Source: Streptomyces sp. CBMA291 (GTDB taxonomy: Bacteria > Actinomycetota > Actinomycetes > Streptomycetales > Streptomycetaceae). Taken from it: DNA of 64,000 nt. The stretch lies in NCBI RefSeq assembly GCF_014596525.1, contig NZ_MSJP01000110.1:62001-126000 (forward strand), read 5' to 3'. The position numbers and the translations under genes are program-made. Positions 8,254 to 16,962 of this stretch are shown piece by piece; the first letter of the stretch is position 1; each line of letters starts with the position of its first letter. The notes under the pieces were generated by a model. That model had not been told where the DNA came from. It did not search any database and saw nothing but the letters and a program-made list of their open reading frames with translations.

Positions 8254-10969
8254 TCACATGTCCGGCAGCGCCATCGGGTTGGCCAGCTGCTGGATGGCGG
8301 TCGCGTCCGCGGCTCCGCTGTAGACGCGGACCTCGTCGATCACGCCGCCGAAGTACTCGCTGCCGCCGCCGAGCGCGGAGCGGCCCACCTGGAGGCCGCC
8401 CGTGGCCGCCCACAGCGTGTTGTCCGTGCCGTACGCGGTGGAGTCGAGCTGTCCGTCGACGTAGAGGCGGATCTGGTTGGCGACCGCGTCGTACACCACG
8501 GCCAGGTGCTGTCCGCCCGCGTCGCCGTTCGGAAGCCGCTGGGAGTCGGTGAAGGTCTTCACCCGTGCGGAGGTTCCGTCGCTTTCGGCGACGGCGAGTT
8601 CCCACTTCCCCGCCTGTAGGTCGGTGGCGTAGCGGTAACGCAGCGAGATCCGGTTGGCCTGGGCACCGGGCAGCGACAGCACGGTCTGCGTCTTGGTGGA
8701 GCCGAGCGAGGCGACCTGCACCCGGGCCGAGAGGGTGAAGCTGGACGCACCGGTCACGGGGGCCGAGGCGGTGAAGGCGTAGTTCGTCGCACCGTCGAGC
8801 TGCAGGTGTCCCTTGCCGACCATGGGGCGTTCCTTGGCGGAGAACGGGTCGTCCCACTCCTCCTGGGTGAGGGTGTAGAGCTTGGTGCCAGTGGCGAGCT
8901 GGAGCGGCTGCCCGTCCTGCGTGTCCTGGGAGAGGCCGGCGTTCTCCGCGTCGAGTTGCCAGTAGTTCTTCCGGTTGGGTTTGACCGTCATCATCGAGGC
9001 GACCTGCGGTGCGGTCACCACGCGGTCGAAAAGGCGGACTTCGGCCATGTCTCCCGTGAAGTGGGCGCGGTAGCCGGTCTTGTCCGTGGCGCGGCCGATC
9101 TGGAGCGGCCCGTACGACTCCCAGGTCGAGCCTCGCCGGGCGGTGCCCTTGACGTCCTTGTTGACGTACAGCTTCATCTCCGACGTGGCGGCGTCGTAGA
9201 CACCCGTGAGCAGGACCCACTCGTTGGGGACCACGCTGATGCCCGAGGCGACCGCCTTCCACTCGCCGAGGGGATCTCCGTTGACCACCGGCATGGAGAA
9301 CGCCCAGGTCCTGGCGGTGTGGTCATAGTCGAGGACGAATGCCGCCGGGGTTCTGCGCGAGTTCCGTGATCTTCCTCGGCTTGTTGTTGTAGCTGATGGA
9401 CAGGTAGGCGTTGCCGCAGACTCGCTTCCACTCGGGGAGCCGGGTCTCGTCGGCGGCACGGAGTCCGAGGGTCAGCGTCGACCAGCTGTCCGCGGCGGCC
9501 GCCGCCACGGTGTTCGTCAGGTCGCCCCCCACGCCGGATTCGAAGTGCAGGTTCGCCTGACCGGTGCAGCTGGTGGGTGAGATCGCCTTGTCGACGGTGC
9601 CGATGTGGTCGGCCCAGGCGTTCTGGGTGCTGGACCAGCTGGTCGCGGACGTGAGCGGGTAGTTCTTGCCCCCGACGCGGTAGAGCCGGATCGGTTCGGC
9701 CGTGGGAGTGGCGCTGTAGATGTGCTCGACCCGGGCGGAGAACGTCGCGCCGAGGATCTGCTTGCCGGCGTAGTAGGAGACCGGCATGGAGAACAGCACC
9801 CGTCGGACGCCGACGCCGTTGCAGGACACCGGGTTGTAGTCCGTCGGGCAGCGGCCCACACCGGCGCTTCCGGAGTACTTCCAGTCCTGCTCGCCCGGCA
9901 TGCCCGACATGATGCCGGACCAGCCGCTCGCGGTGGCGGGCCGCTGGATCGGGTCGATGACGACCGGGAAGACGGTGTCCTCGCCCTGGAGCAGGCTCTG
10001 GTCCGGCGTCAGGGACAGCTTGCCGTCGCCGACGGGCAGTTCCATCTCGGAGGTCTTGCCGCCACCGCCGGGGCCTTCGAGGGAAGGCGCGAGAGCGAGG
10101 GACCGGGCCGGGGCCGCCTTGGTGGTGGACGGCGTGCCCGCGGTCTTGGCGTCGGCTGCTCCGGCCGCCGCTTCGCCGACGGCGGCCGAGTCCCACATGA
10201 CGGGCCTGCCGGATTCGAAGACGGTGCCCCCCACCGCGGCGTCCTCGGCCTTGAGCCCGCCGTTCGCGCCGACGGTGACCTTCAGGCCTTCCGTCGTGAG
10301 GCCGAAGTCAAGCTGCGTCAGCCGGGGGTCGTCCGCCGCCTCGGGCGTCTTGACGACGAGCAGATGGGCGAAGCCTTCCGTCTCGGCGCGGACCGTCAGG
10401 TCCACGCCGGGCAGGGCGTCCGGGTACGTGGCCGACTCACCGTGCAGAACGGGTGTGGGCAGAGCCCCGTACGGCCAGGTCAGAGCCAGGGTGCGGCCTG
10501 CCTTCTCCATGGTGACGAACGGCTCGCCGGCCGCTCCGTCGGAGAAGACGAGAGGAGTCGCGACGGCCTTGGGGGCCATGCTGCCGTCGCCCCTGCGGAC
10601 CAGGGTCCTGTCGATGTCGACCCACGCGCCGTCGCGGAGCGTGCGGACCGGTTCCGTGTACTCCCGGGCGGTGAAGGTGCCGTCCGGCTGGGCGAAGATC
10701 TCGCGGCGCGCCGTGCGCAGGCCGAGTACCTCGATCTCCTTGTCGCTGTTCCTGGCGGCCGCGAGGGCCTCCGCCTCCGTCTGCGCGGGGGCGTCCGAGC
10801 CCACCACGGCCTGGGCCGGTGCTGCGGCGCTCCCGCCGACCGGGCCTCCCTGTGACAGATGGGGCAGTCCGATCAGCACGGCGCCCGCGAGGGCTGCCGT
10901 GACCGTCCCGCGCAGCGCGGTGCCGCGGCGTCCACGTCCGGACATGCGCCGGGTCTCCTCGTCGCTCAT
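8254..10969 (-). pseudogene. Secreted DNRLRE/LamG-domain protein, frameshifted
   Basis: Two overlapping frames encode one broken secreted protein. Frame A starts at ATG 10969 (sharing a base with the FG-GAP stop), has a signal peptide (VTAALAGAVLIGLPHLS), a beta-sandwich region and a DNRLRE-like domain, and reaches YNNKPRKITELAQNPGG before hitting a stop at 9323. Frame B picks up near 9340-9345 at AFVLDYDHTARTWAFSMP and continues to 8254 with two LamG/concanavalin-like domains. The first LamG lacks its N-terminal half (there is no opening strand set such as the FTLSARV seen in the second). In the Streptomyces relatives I know, Ig-like domains and the start of the LamG fold lie between these two points. 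The simplest reading is an internal deletion that also broke the frame; a sequencing error plus natural variation is less likely. Family members are secreted partners of RHS proteins. Confidence 0.75.
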
Positions 10970-12534
10970 CAGCGCACCACCGATCCGAATGCGGTGTCGC
11001 CTGCGGGAATTCCACCTTGGCCGGGCTTGAGGGTCTGGATCGGGGATCCGCCGGTGGTCACGTTCCAGGAGAAGGTGTGGACGGCGTGGCTTCCCGAGGG
11101 TCCGTACGGCATGCCGACGTGGAGTCCGCCCGTCGAAGCGCCGATACCGAAACCGGCCATTTGGCCTGTGGCCGGTTCGCCGGGAATTCCCGCTCCGGGG
11201 GCGATCCAGGCGTCGGAGGCACCTGCCGCCCCGATCAGCGGAATGATGTGGACTCCGCCGGTGTCCCGGGCGTCGTCGCCCGTCTCTTCGCCGGGCACGC
11301 CGATGGCGAGCCGACTGGTCGTAGCGGAACTGGTCGCGTTCGGCGTGGTGTTGATGGCAACGAGACGTTGCCCGAAGAGGTCGCCCGCCTCGCTCTCCTC
11401 CTCGACGTCAGCCGAGTTCTGGTCGACCCACATGGTCTCACTGAGCGTGCCCGCCGTGGTGATCCGGAACACCTGCACGGCTCCGGCGTCCAGGGTCGTG
11501 GACAGGTCTTCACCCGGTACGCCGACGGCGAGCAGCGACTCGGTGGTGCTGGTGGCGCCGTTGTGCCGGTACGGCACCATCGCCAGTGCCGTGGCGAAAC
11601 CGTCACCGGGCTCCTCGACCCCGGCGATGATGGCCTGGTCCTGCCCGAGGCCGAGGAGCGGCTGGGGGTAGCCCGAGACCTGCGTGTGGGTGAAGACGGC
11701 ACCACCGCCGGCGAACGGGGCCGAGCCGATGGACTCGCCGGGCGCGCCGATCGCGAAGTGGTTCGGAGTGGAGGCGAGGGAGGCCCCGAAGCGGTCGTCC
11801 GGTTCCACGACGCCGGGGACTTCCGCGCCGATCGCGGTGTCCTGCGAGATGCTGACGACCTTCTGGGCGACACCGTGGATGTAGACGGCGAGGCCCGCGT
11901 CCTCGTTCGTGCCGATGGACTCGCCGGGCACACCGGCGATCAGGAAGGGTTCACCGGCGGCCGTCTTGCCCGCGGTCAGCGCGTAGCCCAGCCAGTCGCC
12001 GGGTTCCGTCGCACCGCTGATGGTGCTGCCCGCCGCCTGGGAGTGCTCCTTGACGGCCTTGCCCGCGTTGAGTCCGGAGGGAGAGCCGTAGACGATGTGG
12101 ATCCAGCCCGCGTCGACGACGGTGGACAGGTCTTCGTAGGGGCTGCCGACAGCGAGGTCGGCGCAGCCGTCGAGGTCGGCGTCGTAGACCGCGAGGGCGA
12201 AGCCGTACTGGTCGCCCGCCTCCGAGGCGCCGGGTACGCCGCCGACGCCCTGGACGAGTTCCAGGGTCCCCTTGCCACCTCCGTAGACGATGGTCACCTT
12301 GCCGGCCCTCGGCACCGTGCCGATGGTCGCTTCGGGGTCGCCGATCGCGGTGTCGCGGATGCCGTCGCCGTTGAAGTCCGACTCGACGCCGGAGCAGCCG
12401 GCCGCGCCGTCCGCGGTGGCCGCGGTGGCGGTCGGCACGATGCCGAGGCTGGCCAAGGTCAGGACGACGGCGCTTGTGACGAGCCCCGTTCGTCGTCGGA
12501 ACATCCGCCCTCGCGGACGTATGGGGCTGCTCAC
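10969..12534 (-). CDS. Secreted FG-GAP repeat (integrin-like beta-propeller) protein
   Basis: A 521-residue secreted protein. The GTG at 12534 was preferred because AGAGGAA lies 8 bp upstream; an ATG at 12504 is an alternative. The signal peptide contains TSAVVLTLASLGIVPTATA. It is followed by about seven FG-GAP repeats with DFNGDGIRD, DADLDGCADLAVGSPYED and repeated VGVPGES or IGVPGEE strands, which form a calcium-binding beta-propeller. The stop overlaps the start of the LamG gene (TGATG), giving a translationally coupled series FG-GAP, LamG, RHS and immunity. In Streptomyces, FG-GAP proteins often precede RHS loci; a role in surface attachment or target binding for the toxin is inferred. 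No catalytic motif was recognised. Confidence 0.8.
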   Translation of the reverse strand: MSSPIRPRGRMFRRRTGLVTSAVVLTLASLGIVPTATAATADGAAGCSGVESDFNGDGIRDTAIGDPEATIGTVPRAGKVTIVYGGGKGTLELVQGVGGVPGASEAGDQYGFALAVYDADLDGCADLAVGSPYEDLSTVVDAGWIHIVYGSPSGLNAGKAVKEHSQAAGSTISGATEPGDWLGYALTAGKTAAGEPFLIAGVPGESIGTNEDAGLAVYIHGVAQKVVSISQDTAIGAEVPGVVEPDDRFGASLASTPNHFAIGAPGESIGSAPFAGGGAVFTHTQVSGYPQPLLGLGQDQAIIAGVEEPGDGFATALAMVPYRHNGATSTTESLLAVGVPGEDLSTTLDAGAVQVFRITTAGTLSETMWVDQNSADVEEESEAGDLFGQRLVAINTTPNATSSATTSRLAIGVPGEETGDDARDTGGVHIIPLIGAAGASDAWIAPGAGIPGEPATGQMAGFGIGASTGGLHVGMPYGPSGSHAVHTFSWNVTTGGSPIQTLKPGQGGIPAGDTAFGSVVR

Positions 12535-12655
12535 TGGAGTGGTTCCTCTCGTGGTGCTGAGTGATGGCCGCCGAGTCCGGGCGTGTGGGGGAAAGAGAAG
12601 GGCGCACGGACGGCCGGCGGGGCTTCGGAGATCTGGTTCGGCGCGGTGTCCGTCG

Positions 12656-12695
12656 ACGACTCCAGCGCATGGGCACGTGCCCACGCGCTGGTCGT
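12656..12695. promoter_or_regulatory. Long near-perfect palindrome upstream of the FG-GAP gene
   Basis: The core 12662-12691 reads CCAGCGC-AT-GGGCAC mirrored by GTGCCC-AC-GCGCTGG. Only the AT/AC step fails to pair fully, and ACGA/TCGT flanks extend it past a two-base bulge. It lies about 130 bp upstream of the FG-GAP start, so it may be an operator or a 5'-leader hairpin for the toxin operon. Confidence 0.4.
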
Positions 12696-13057
12696 GGCAG
12701 GGGAGGGCGTGTCCTTCCGGTCCGTAAGGACGGGTCAGCGATCTTCCGGCATGTCCGAGGCGGGCCAGAGCGGCAAGGACGCAGTGGGGTCCCCGATCGG
12801 GGAGCCCTGGGACAGCGCTGTCTCAAGCGTCGCCGGAGCACGCTCGTGTGGTGCCGAATACGCCATTTCCCGCCCCTGTGTCCCTGCCGGCCGTGCGACT
12901 ACGCGGTCGCGTGTACGGCCAGGCGAATTCCCCATCAGGGTGACCGGAGAGTGTGTACGACGTGCCCCCCGGCACGGCTTCCCCTCACCCTGAAAACGAG
13001 ACTGGAGCCTAAGTGGAATATGAAGATCCAGCAAGGTTTTCTTTAAGAATCCATCAC

Positions 13058-13074
13058 TTGGCAAATATGGCCAA
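13058..13074. promoter_or_regulatory. TTGGC-N7-GCCAA dyad in an AT-rich patch
   Basis: A 17-bp inverted repeat in the most AT-rich part of the intergenic region. On the minus strand, TTGGCC of the dyad followed by ATTCTT or GATTCT about 17-18 bp later is a weak -35/-10 candidate for the FG-GAP/RHS operon, with the dyad as a possible operator. Confidence 0.3.
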
Positions 13075-13260
13075 TGTGCTCCTCTTCGGGGCGAGTTGAC
13101 TCCTGATCGGATAGAGAATTCCGTCACTGCCGCAGCCAGGTCCCCGCCGGGTCACCCCAGGACTGACGGATGCCGGGACGTGACACCGGACGGCTCGATA
13201 GAGTCGCTCACCACCCTCCGCACAGCTCGGCGGGGGACAGTGCGGCGTCCCGCACCGGCC

Positions 13261-13287
13261 CCGCCAGGGCCGGTCCGGCCCTGGCGG
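13261..13287. terminator. 11-bp stem hairpin upstream of pcaL
   Basis: Bases 13261-13271 pair perfectly with 13277-13287 around a 5-base loop. It lies about 50 bp before the pcaL start, so it would sit in the pcaL leader or act as an attenuator or insulator. There is no T-run. Confidence 0.4.
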
Positions 13288-13339
13288 AGAGCCAGCCCCG
13301 GCCGCAGGGGCTTCCCGGAGAGATGAGAGGGTCTAGCGG

Positions 13340-14584
13340 GTGAGTGAGACACCACCAAACACCCTGCAATACCGCGTGGACGGCCCCGACGACGCGCCCG
13401 TCCTGGTCCTCGGGCCCTCCCTGGGCACCACCTTCCACATGTGGGACCGGCAGATCCCCGAACTCACCCAGGACTGGCGGGTCGTCCGGTTCGACCTTCC
13501 CGGGCACGGTGGCGCGCCCGCACTGCCCTTCAGCTCCGTCGCCGAACTCGGCGACCGGCTGCTCGCCACCCTCGACGCGCTCGGCGTCCAGCGCTTCGGC
13601 TACGCGGGCTGCTCCCTCGGCGGCGCCGTCGGCCTCGACCTCGCCCTGCGCGCGCCCCACCGGGTCGCCTCCCTCGCGCTGGTCGCCACCTCGCCCCGGT
13701 TCGGCACCGCCGACGAGTTCCGCCAGCGCGGGGTCGTCGTCCGGGCCAACGGCCTGGAGCCGATGGCCAGGACCGCGCCCGAACAGTGGTTCACCCCGCT
13801 CTTCGCCGGAGCGCAGCCCGCCATCGTGGACTGGGCCGTGCAGATGGTCCGCACCACCGACCCCGCCTGCTACGTCGCCGCCTGCGAAGCCCTCGCCGTC
13901 TTCGACGTCCGGGCCGCCCTGGACCGGATCGGCGTGCCCGTCCTCGTCCTCGTCGGCTCGGAGGACCAGGTCACCGGGCCCGCCGAGGCCCGCACCCTCG
14001 TCGCCGGCATAGCCGACGCCCGGCTCGCCGTCGTCCCCGCAGCCTCGCACCTCGCCCCCGTCGAGCAGCCCGCCGCCGTGACCGATCTGCTCGTCGAGCA
14101 CTTCGCCGGGACCGCGCCCGACACCAGCGGCCCGCTGACGCTGCCGCCGCTGCCCGCCGTCCCCGTGGCCGCGCCCGCCCCGGCTCCCGAGCCCACCGAG
14201 GAAGGGCGGCCCGACCCGTACGAGCGAGGGCTCTCGCTGCGCCGCGAGGTCCTCGGGGACGCCCATGTGGACCAGGCCCTCGCCGACGACCCGGACGGGG
14301 GCTTCCAGGACCTCCTCACCCGGTACGCCTGGGGCGAGGTCTGGAACCGGGACGCGCTCGACCGGCGCACCCGCAGCGTCGTCACCCTCACCGCGCTCAT
14401 CGCGGGCGGCCACCGCGAGGCCCTCGCCGTCCACACCCGCGCCGCCCTCCGCAACGGTCTGTCGGCGGCGGAACTGCGCGAGATCGTCCTCCACTCGGGT
14501 GTCTACTGCGGCTTCCCGGCCGCGGAGACCGCGCTCGGCGTGGTCGCTCGCGTCGTCGAGGAGGAAACCAGGCCCCCGGCGTAG
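13340..14584 (+). CDS. pcaL: Bifunctional 3-oxoadipate enol-lactonase / 4-carboxymuconolactone decarboxylase
   Basis: A 414-residue cytoplasmic fusion enzyme of the beta-ketoadipate (protocatechuate) pathway. Residues 1-260 are an alpha/beta hydrolase with oxyanion loop GPSLGTTFHMWDRQ and nucleophile elbow GCSLGG (Ser), followed by the Asp (VLVGSEDQV) and His (ASHLAPVE) regions. A proline-rich linker joins it to residues 290-414, the CMD decarboxylase domain (RYAWGEVWNRDALDRR, HSGVYCGFPAAETA). This fused order is the actinobacterial PcaL type. GTG start with GAGAGGG about 8 bp upstream. No other pca gene (pcaIJ, F, H, G, B or R) is in view: the neighbours are a toxin operon and an MBL hydrolase. 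It is therefore either a second, orphan copy or a displaced part of the pathway. Confidence 0.93.
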   Translation: MSETPPNTLQYRVDGPDDAPVLVLGPSLGTTFHMWDRQIPELTQDWRVVRFDLPGHGGAPALPFSSVAELGDRLLATLDALGVQRFGYAGCSLGGAVGLDLALRAPHRVASLALVATSPRFGTADEFRQRGVVVRANGLEPMARTAPEQWFTPLFAGAQPAIVDWAVQMVRTTDPACYVAACEALAVFDVRAALDRIGVPVLVLVGSEDQVTGPAEARTLVAGIADARLAVVPAASHLAPVEQPAAVTDLLVEHFAGTAPDTSGPLTLPPLPAVPVAAPAPAPEPTEEGRPDPYERGLSLRREVLGDAHVDQALADDPDGGFQDLLTRYAWGEVWNRDALDRRTRSVVTLTALIAGGHREALAVHTRAALRNGLSAAELREIVLHSGVYCGFPAAETALGVVARVVEEETRPPA

Positions 14585-14593
14585 CCTGCCCCC

Positions 14594-15226
14594 GTGAAGC
14601 TGACGAAGAAGTCCCACGCCTGCGTACGGCTGGAGAAGGACGGCCGGACGCTCGTCCTCGACCCCGGCATGTTCACCGAGCAGGACGCCACCCTCGGGGC
14701 CGACGCCCTGCTCGTCACCCACGAGCACCCCGACCACTTCGACGAGGGACGGCTGCGGGCGGCCCTGGAAGCCGATCCGGCCGTCGAGCTGTGGACGCTG
14801 AGGAGCGTCGCCGAGCGGCTCTCGGCGGCCTTCCCCGGCCGGGTGCACACGGTCGGCCACGGCGACGCGTTCGCGGTGGCCGGATTCGACGTACGGGTCC
14901 ACGGCGAACTGCACGCCGTGATCCACCCGGACCTCCCGCGCGTCACCAACGTGGGCTTCCTCGTCGACGGAGCCGTCTTCCACCCCGGGGACGCGCTCAC
15001 CGTGCCGGACAGCCCGGTCGACACGCTGCTGCTCCCCGTCATGGCGCCGTGGAACAAGGTCTCCGAGATCGTCGACTACGTCCGCGAAGTCCGGCCCCGC
15101 CGGGCCTACGACATCCACGACGCCCTGCTCACCGATCTCGCCCGGCCGATCTACGACCGGGTGGTCGGCGAGCTGGGCGGCGCCGACCACCGCAGACTGG
15201 CCCCGGACGCCTCCGTGGAAATCTGA
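14594..15226 (+). CDS. MBL-fold (UlaG-like) metal-dependent hydrolase
   Basis: A 210-residue cytoplasmic metallo-beta-lactamase-fold protein. The family signature is LLVTHEHPDHFDEG (HxHxDH metal site), preceded by KDGRTLVLDPGMF and followed by downstream metal ligands in HPGDALTV and YDIHDALL. It resembles small UlaG-like hydrolases rather than beta-lactamases; the substrate is unknown. GTG start 9 bp after the pcaL stop, so the two genes are probably co-transcribed, although no pathway link is obvious. It ends just before a terminator hairpin. Confidence 0.85.
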   Translation: MKLTKKSHACVRLEKDGRTLVLDPGMFTEQDATLGADALLVTHEHPDHFDEGRLRAALEADPAVELWTLRSVAERLSAAFPGRVHTVGHGDAFAVAGFDVRVHGELHAVIHPDLPRVTNVGFLVDGAVFHPGDALTVPDSPVDTLLLPVMAPWNKVSEIVDYVREVRPRRAYDIHDALLTDLARPIYDRVVGELGGADHRRLAPDASVEI

Positions 15227-15238
15227 GCGGCCGCGAGG

Positions 15239-15262
15239 GGCCGGAGGCGGCGCGCTCCGGCC
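15239..15262 (+). terminator. 8-bp stem hairpin after the MBL hydrolase gene
   Basis: GGCCGGAG (15239-15246) pairs with CTCCGGCC (15255-15262) around an 8-base GC loop, 13 bp past the stop codon. A likely terminator of the pcaL-MBL unit before xthA. Confidence 0.6.
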
Positions 15263-15306
15263 ACGGCGGGCGCCGGTTGTCGGACCCCGCACGTAGGCTT
15301 GCGGAC

Positions 15307-16086
15307 ATGCGCATCGCCACCTGGAACGTCAATTCCATCACCGCCCGGCTCCCCCGACTCCTCGCCTGGCTGGAGAGCACCGGCACTGACGTGCTGTGCA
15401 TCCAGGAGACCAAGTGCACCGCCGAGCAGTTCCCCACCGAGGAGCTGCGCGCCCTCGGATACGAGTCCGCGGTCAACGCCACGGGCCGGTGGAACGGCGT
15501 GGCCCTGATCTCCCGCGTCGGTCTGGCCGACGTGGTCACCGGACTGCCCGACGGCCCGGAGTACGACGGGGCGCAGGAGCCCCGGGCGGTCTCCGCGACC
15601 TGCGGCCCGGTCCGCGTCTGGTCGGTGTACGTGCCGAACGGCCGGGAGGTCGACCACGAGCACTACGCCTACAAGCTGCGCTGGCTTGAGGCGCTGAAGG
15701 CGGCGGCGGCACAGGACGCGGCGGGGGAGCGCCCCTTCGCGATCCTCGGCGACTACAACATCGCGCCGACCGACGACGACGTCTGGGACATCGCCGTCTT
15801 CGAGGGCGCCACGCACGTCACCGAGCCGGAGCGCGCCGCGCTCGCCGGGTTGCGCGAGACGGGGCTCACCGACGTGGTCCCGCGCCCCCTCAAGTACGAC
15901 CACCCCTACACGTACTGGGACTACCGCCAGCTCTCGTTCCCGAAGAACAAGGGCATGCGCATCGATCTGGTCTACGGCAACAAGCCCTTCGCCGAGGCGG
16001 TCACCGACAGCTATGTGGACCGGGAGGAGCGCAAGGGCAAGGGCGCATCGGACCACGCCCCCGTCGTGGTCGACCTCGACGTGTAG
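15307..16086 (+). CDS. xthA: Exodeoxyribonuclease III (AP endonuclease family 1)
   Basis: A 259-residue endonuclease/exonuclease/phosphatase-fold enzyme of base-excision repair, which cleaves 5' to abasic sites and degrades duplex DNA 3'-5'. Motifs in order: MRIATWNVNSI, IQETKCT (metal Glu), YVPNGREVDHEHY, GDYNIAPTDDDVWD, LTDVVPRPL, TYWDYR, the GMRIDLVYG strand and the SDHAPVVVDLDV catalytic His at the C-terminus. Length and motifs match the full family. The ATG begins directly with the conserved first strand. It is monocistronic: a hairpin lies upstream and a 293-bp gap downstream. Confidence 0.95.
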   Translation: MRIATWNVNSITARLPRLLAWLESTGTDVLCIQETKCTAEQFPTEELRALGYESAVNATGRWNGVALISRVGLADVVTGLPDGPEYDGAQEPRAVSATCGPVRVWSVYVPNGREVDHEHYAYKLRWLEALKAAAAQDAAGERPFAILGDYNIAPTDDDVWDIAVFEGATHVTEPERAALAGLRETGLTDVVPRPLKYDHPYTYWDYRQLSFPKNKGMRIDLVYGNKPFAEAVTDSYVDREERKGKGASDHAPVVVDLDV

Positions 16087-16110
16087 CACCGAGGGGGTGG
16101 CCGGCCTCGG

Positions 16111-16186
16111 CACGTGGCTTCGGTACGCGGCCTAGATACACGGCTTCGGTACGCGGCCTTGGCACGAGGTTTCGGTACGCGGTTTC
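16111..16186 (+). repeat. Three imperfect 26-bp tandem repeats
   Basis: The core TTCGGTACGCGG starts at 16119, 16145 and 16171, exactly 26 bp apart, with flanking bases partly conserved (CACG/TACA before, GCCT/TTT after). Related GGTACG elements continue to about 16300. It fills much of the 293-bp gap between xthA and the DUF6278 gene; nothing else is seen in that gap. Confidence 0.75.
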
Positions 16187-16379
16187 GCGGTCGGGGTCGG
16201 TCACGACACGCACCTCGGCGGTCGTGGCCGACCTCGATACGTACCGGCGTGGTCGTGGGCGGTCACGACGCGCGGCGCCGCTCCCGTTCCGGTACGTGGC
16301 GAAGACCACGGTCCGTCGGCCGTGGTGATGTCCGCGCGCCGGAGGGGGGCTCAGGGGGCGGGAATGCGACGCTATTGAG

Positions 16380-16823
16380 ATGAACATCCCTTTTCTGGAC
16401 AGCTGGCGCAAGCGGCATGCGTCGGAGTCGGCCGGCTCTCCCCTGGCCGTGGCTTTCGACCGCGACCCCGAAGGGGCGGGTGAGCTGCTGGGCGAGTGCG
16501 CGCTGCTGCGCGACCGGGTGGCCCGGTCGGGGGTGGAACTCGACGACACCCCGCGCTCCCTGCGGGAGCTGGACCAGCTGCCGCCCCGCTGGCGCGACGA
16601 CCCCGAGGAGCTGCCCTGGGTGGGGAACGACGCAGGGCTCTACCTCGGCACGGTCATCGTGCGGAACGTGCCGGGCGCGCGCTGGGAGGTGTGGCCCGGC
16701 GGCGGTCCGGTGGTGCGGCTGGCCTCCGGGCGCGAGGTCCAGGTCGTCGAGGCGGGTCTCGACTGGGCGATGACGGGCTCGCCGGAGCTTTCCCAGGTGT
16801 ACGCGGAGGCGGCCGAGCACTGA
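16380..16823 (+). CDS. DUF6278 family protein
   Basis: A 147-residue cytoplasmic protein of unknown function resembling a small actinobacterial family (DUF6278). Recognisable features are N-terminal MNIPFLDSWRKRH, a helix with LLGECALLRDRVARSG, then LDQLPPRWRDDPEELPWVGND and a beta-rich C-terminus (LYLGTVIVRNVPGARWEVWP, VVRLASGREVQVVEAG). The C-terminal part resembles small immunity/SUKH-like folds in overall strand order, which is an impression only. No signal peptide or membrane helix. It is followed after 139 bp by the glu operon on the same strand, but no functional link is apparent. Confidence 0.75.
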   Translation: MNIPFLDSWRKRHASESAGSPLAVAFDRDPEGAGELLGECALLRDRVARSGVELDDTPRSLRELDQLPPRWRDDPEELPWVGNDAGLYLGTVIVRNVPGARWEVWPGGGPVVRLASGREVQVVEAGLDWAMTGSPELSQVYAEAAEH

Positions 16824-16962
16824 ACCCGGCGGGCCCGTCCACGCCACCCTTCCGCAGTAAATACGGCTTATTGGGGTTTCATGCGTGTCGACCTGGAAGT
16901 CCCATTTGCGGTGGATAGTTTGCGCTGACTCGACACCGCTGAGAAATGGGGCAGAGCAGCGT

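Larger units (their letters stand above)
12535..13339. other. 805-bp intergenic region between the toxin operon and pcaL
   Basis: This is the divergent control region for the minus-strand FG-GAP/RHS operon and the plus-strand pcaL. No convincing gene: short open frames here lack a ribosome-binding site, domain signature or typical third-position GC pattern. It holds three dyads (12656-12695, 13058-13074 and 13261-13287, listed separately) and an unusually AT-rich patch around 13000-13080, the best candidate for the toxin operon promoter. Confidence 0.5.

Noticed and set aside
12735..13127. 130-codon minus-strand frame in the toxin promoter region
   Set aside because: No ribosome-binding site, no domain, no codon bias, and it crosses the dyad and AT-rich patch that looks like promoter DNA.
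13208..15292. 694-codon frame antisense to pcaL and the MBL gene
   Set aside because: The sense frames carry full enzyme motifs; the antisense translation is Gly/Asp/Val-rich shadow sequence.
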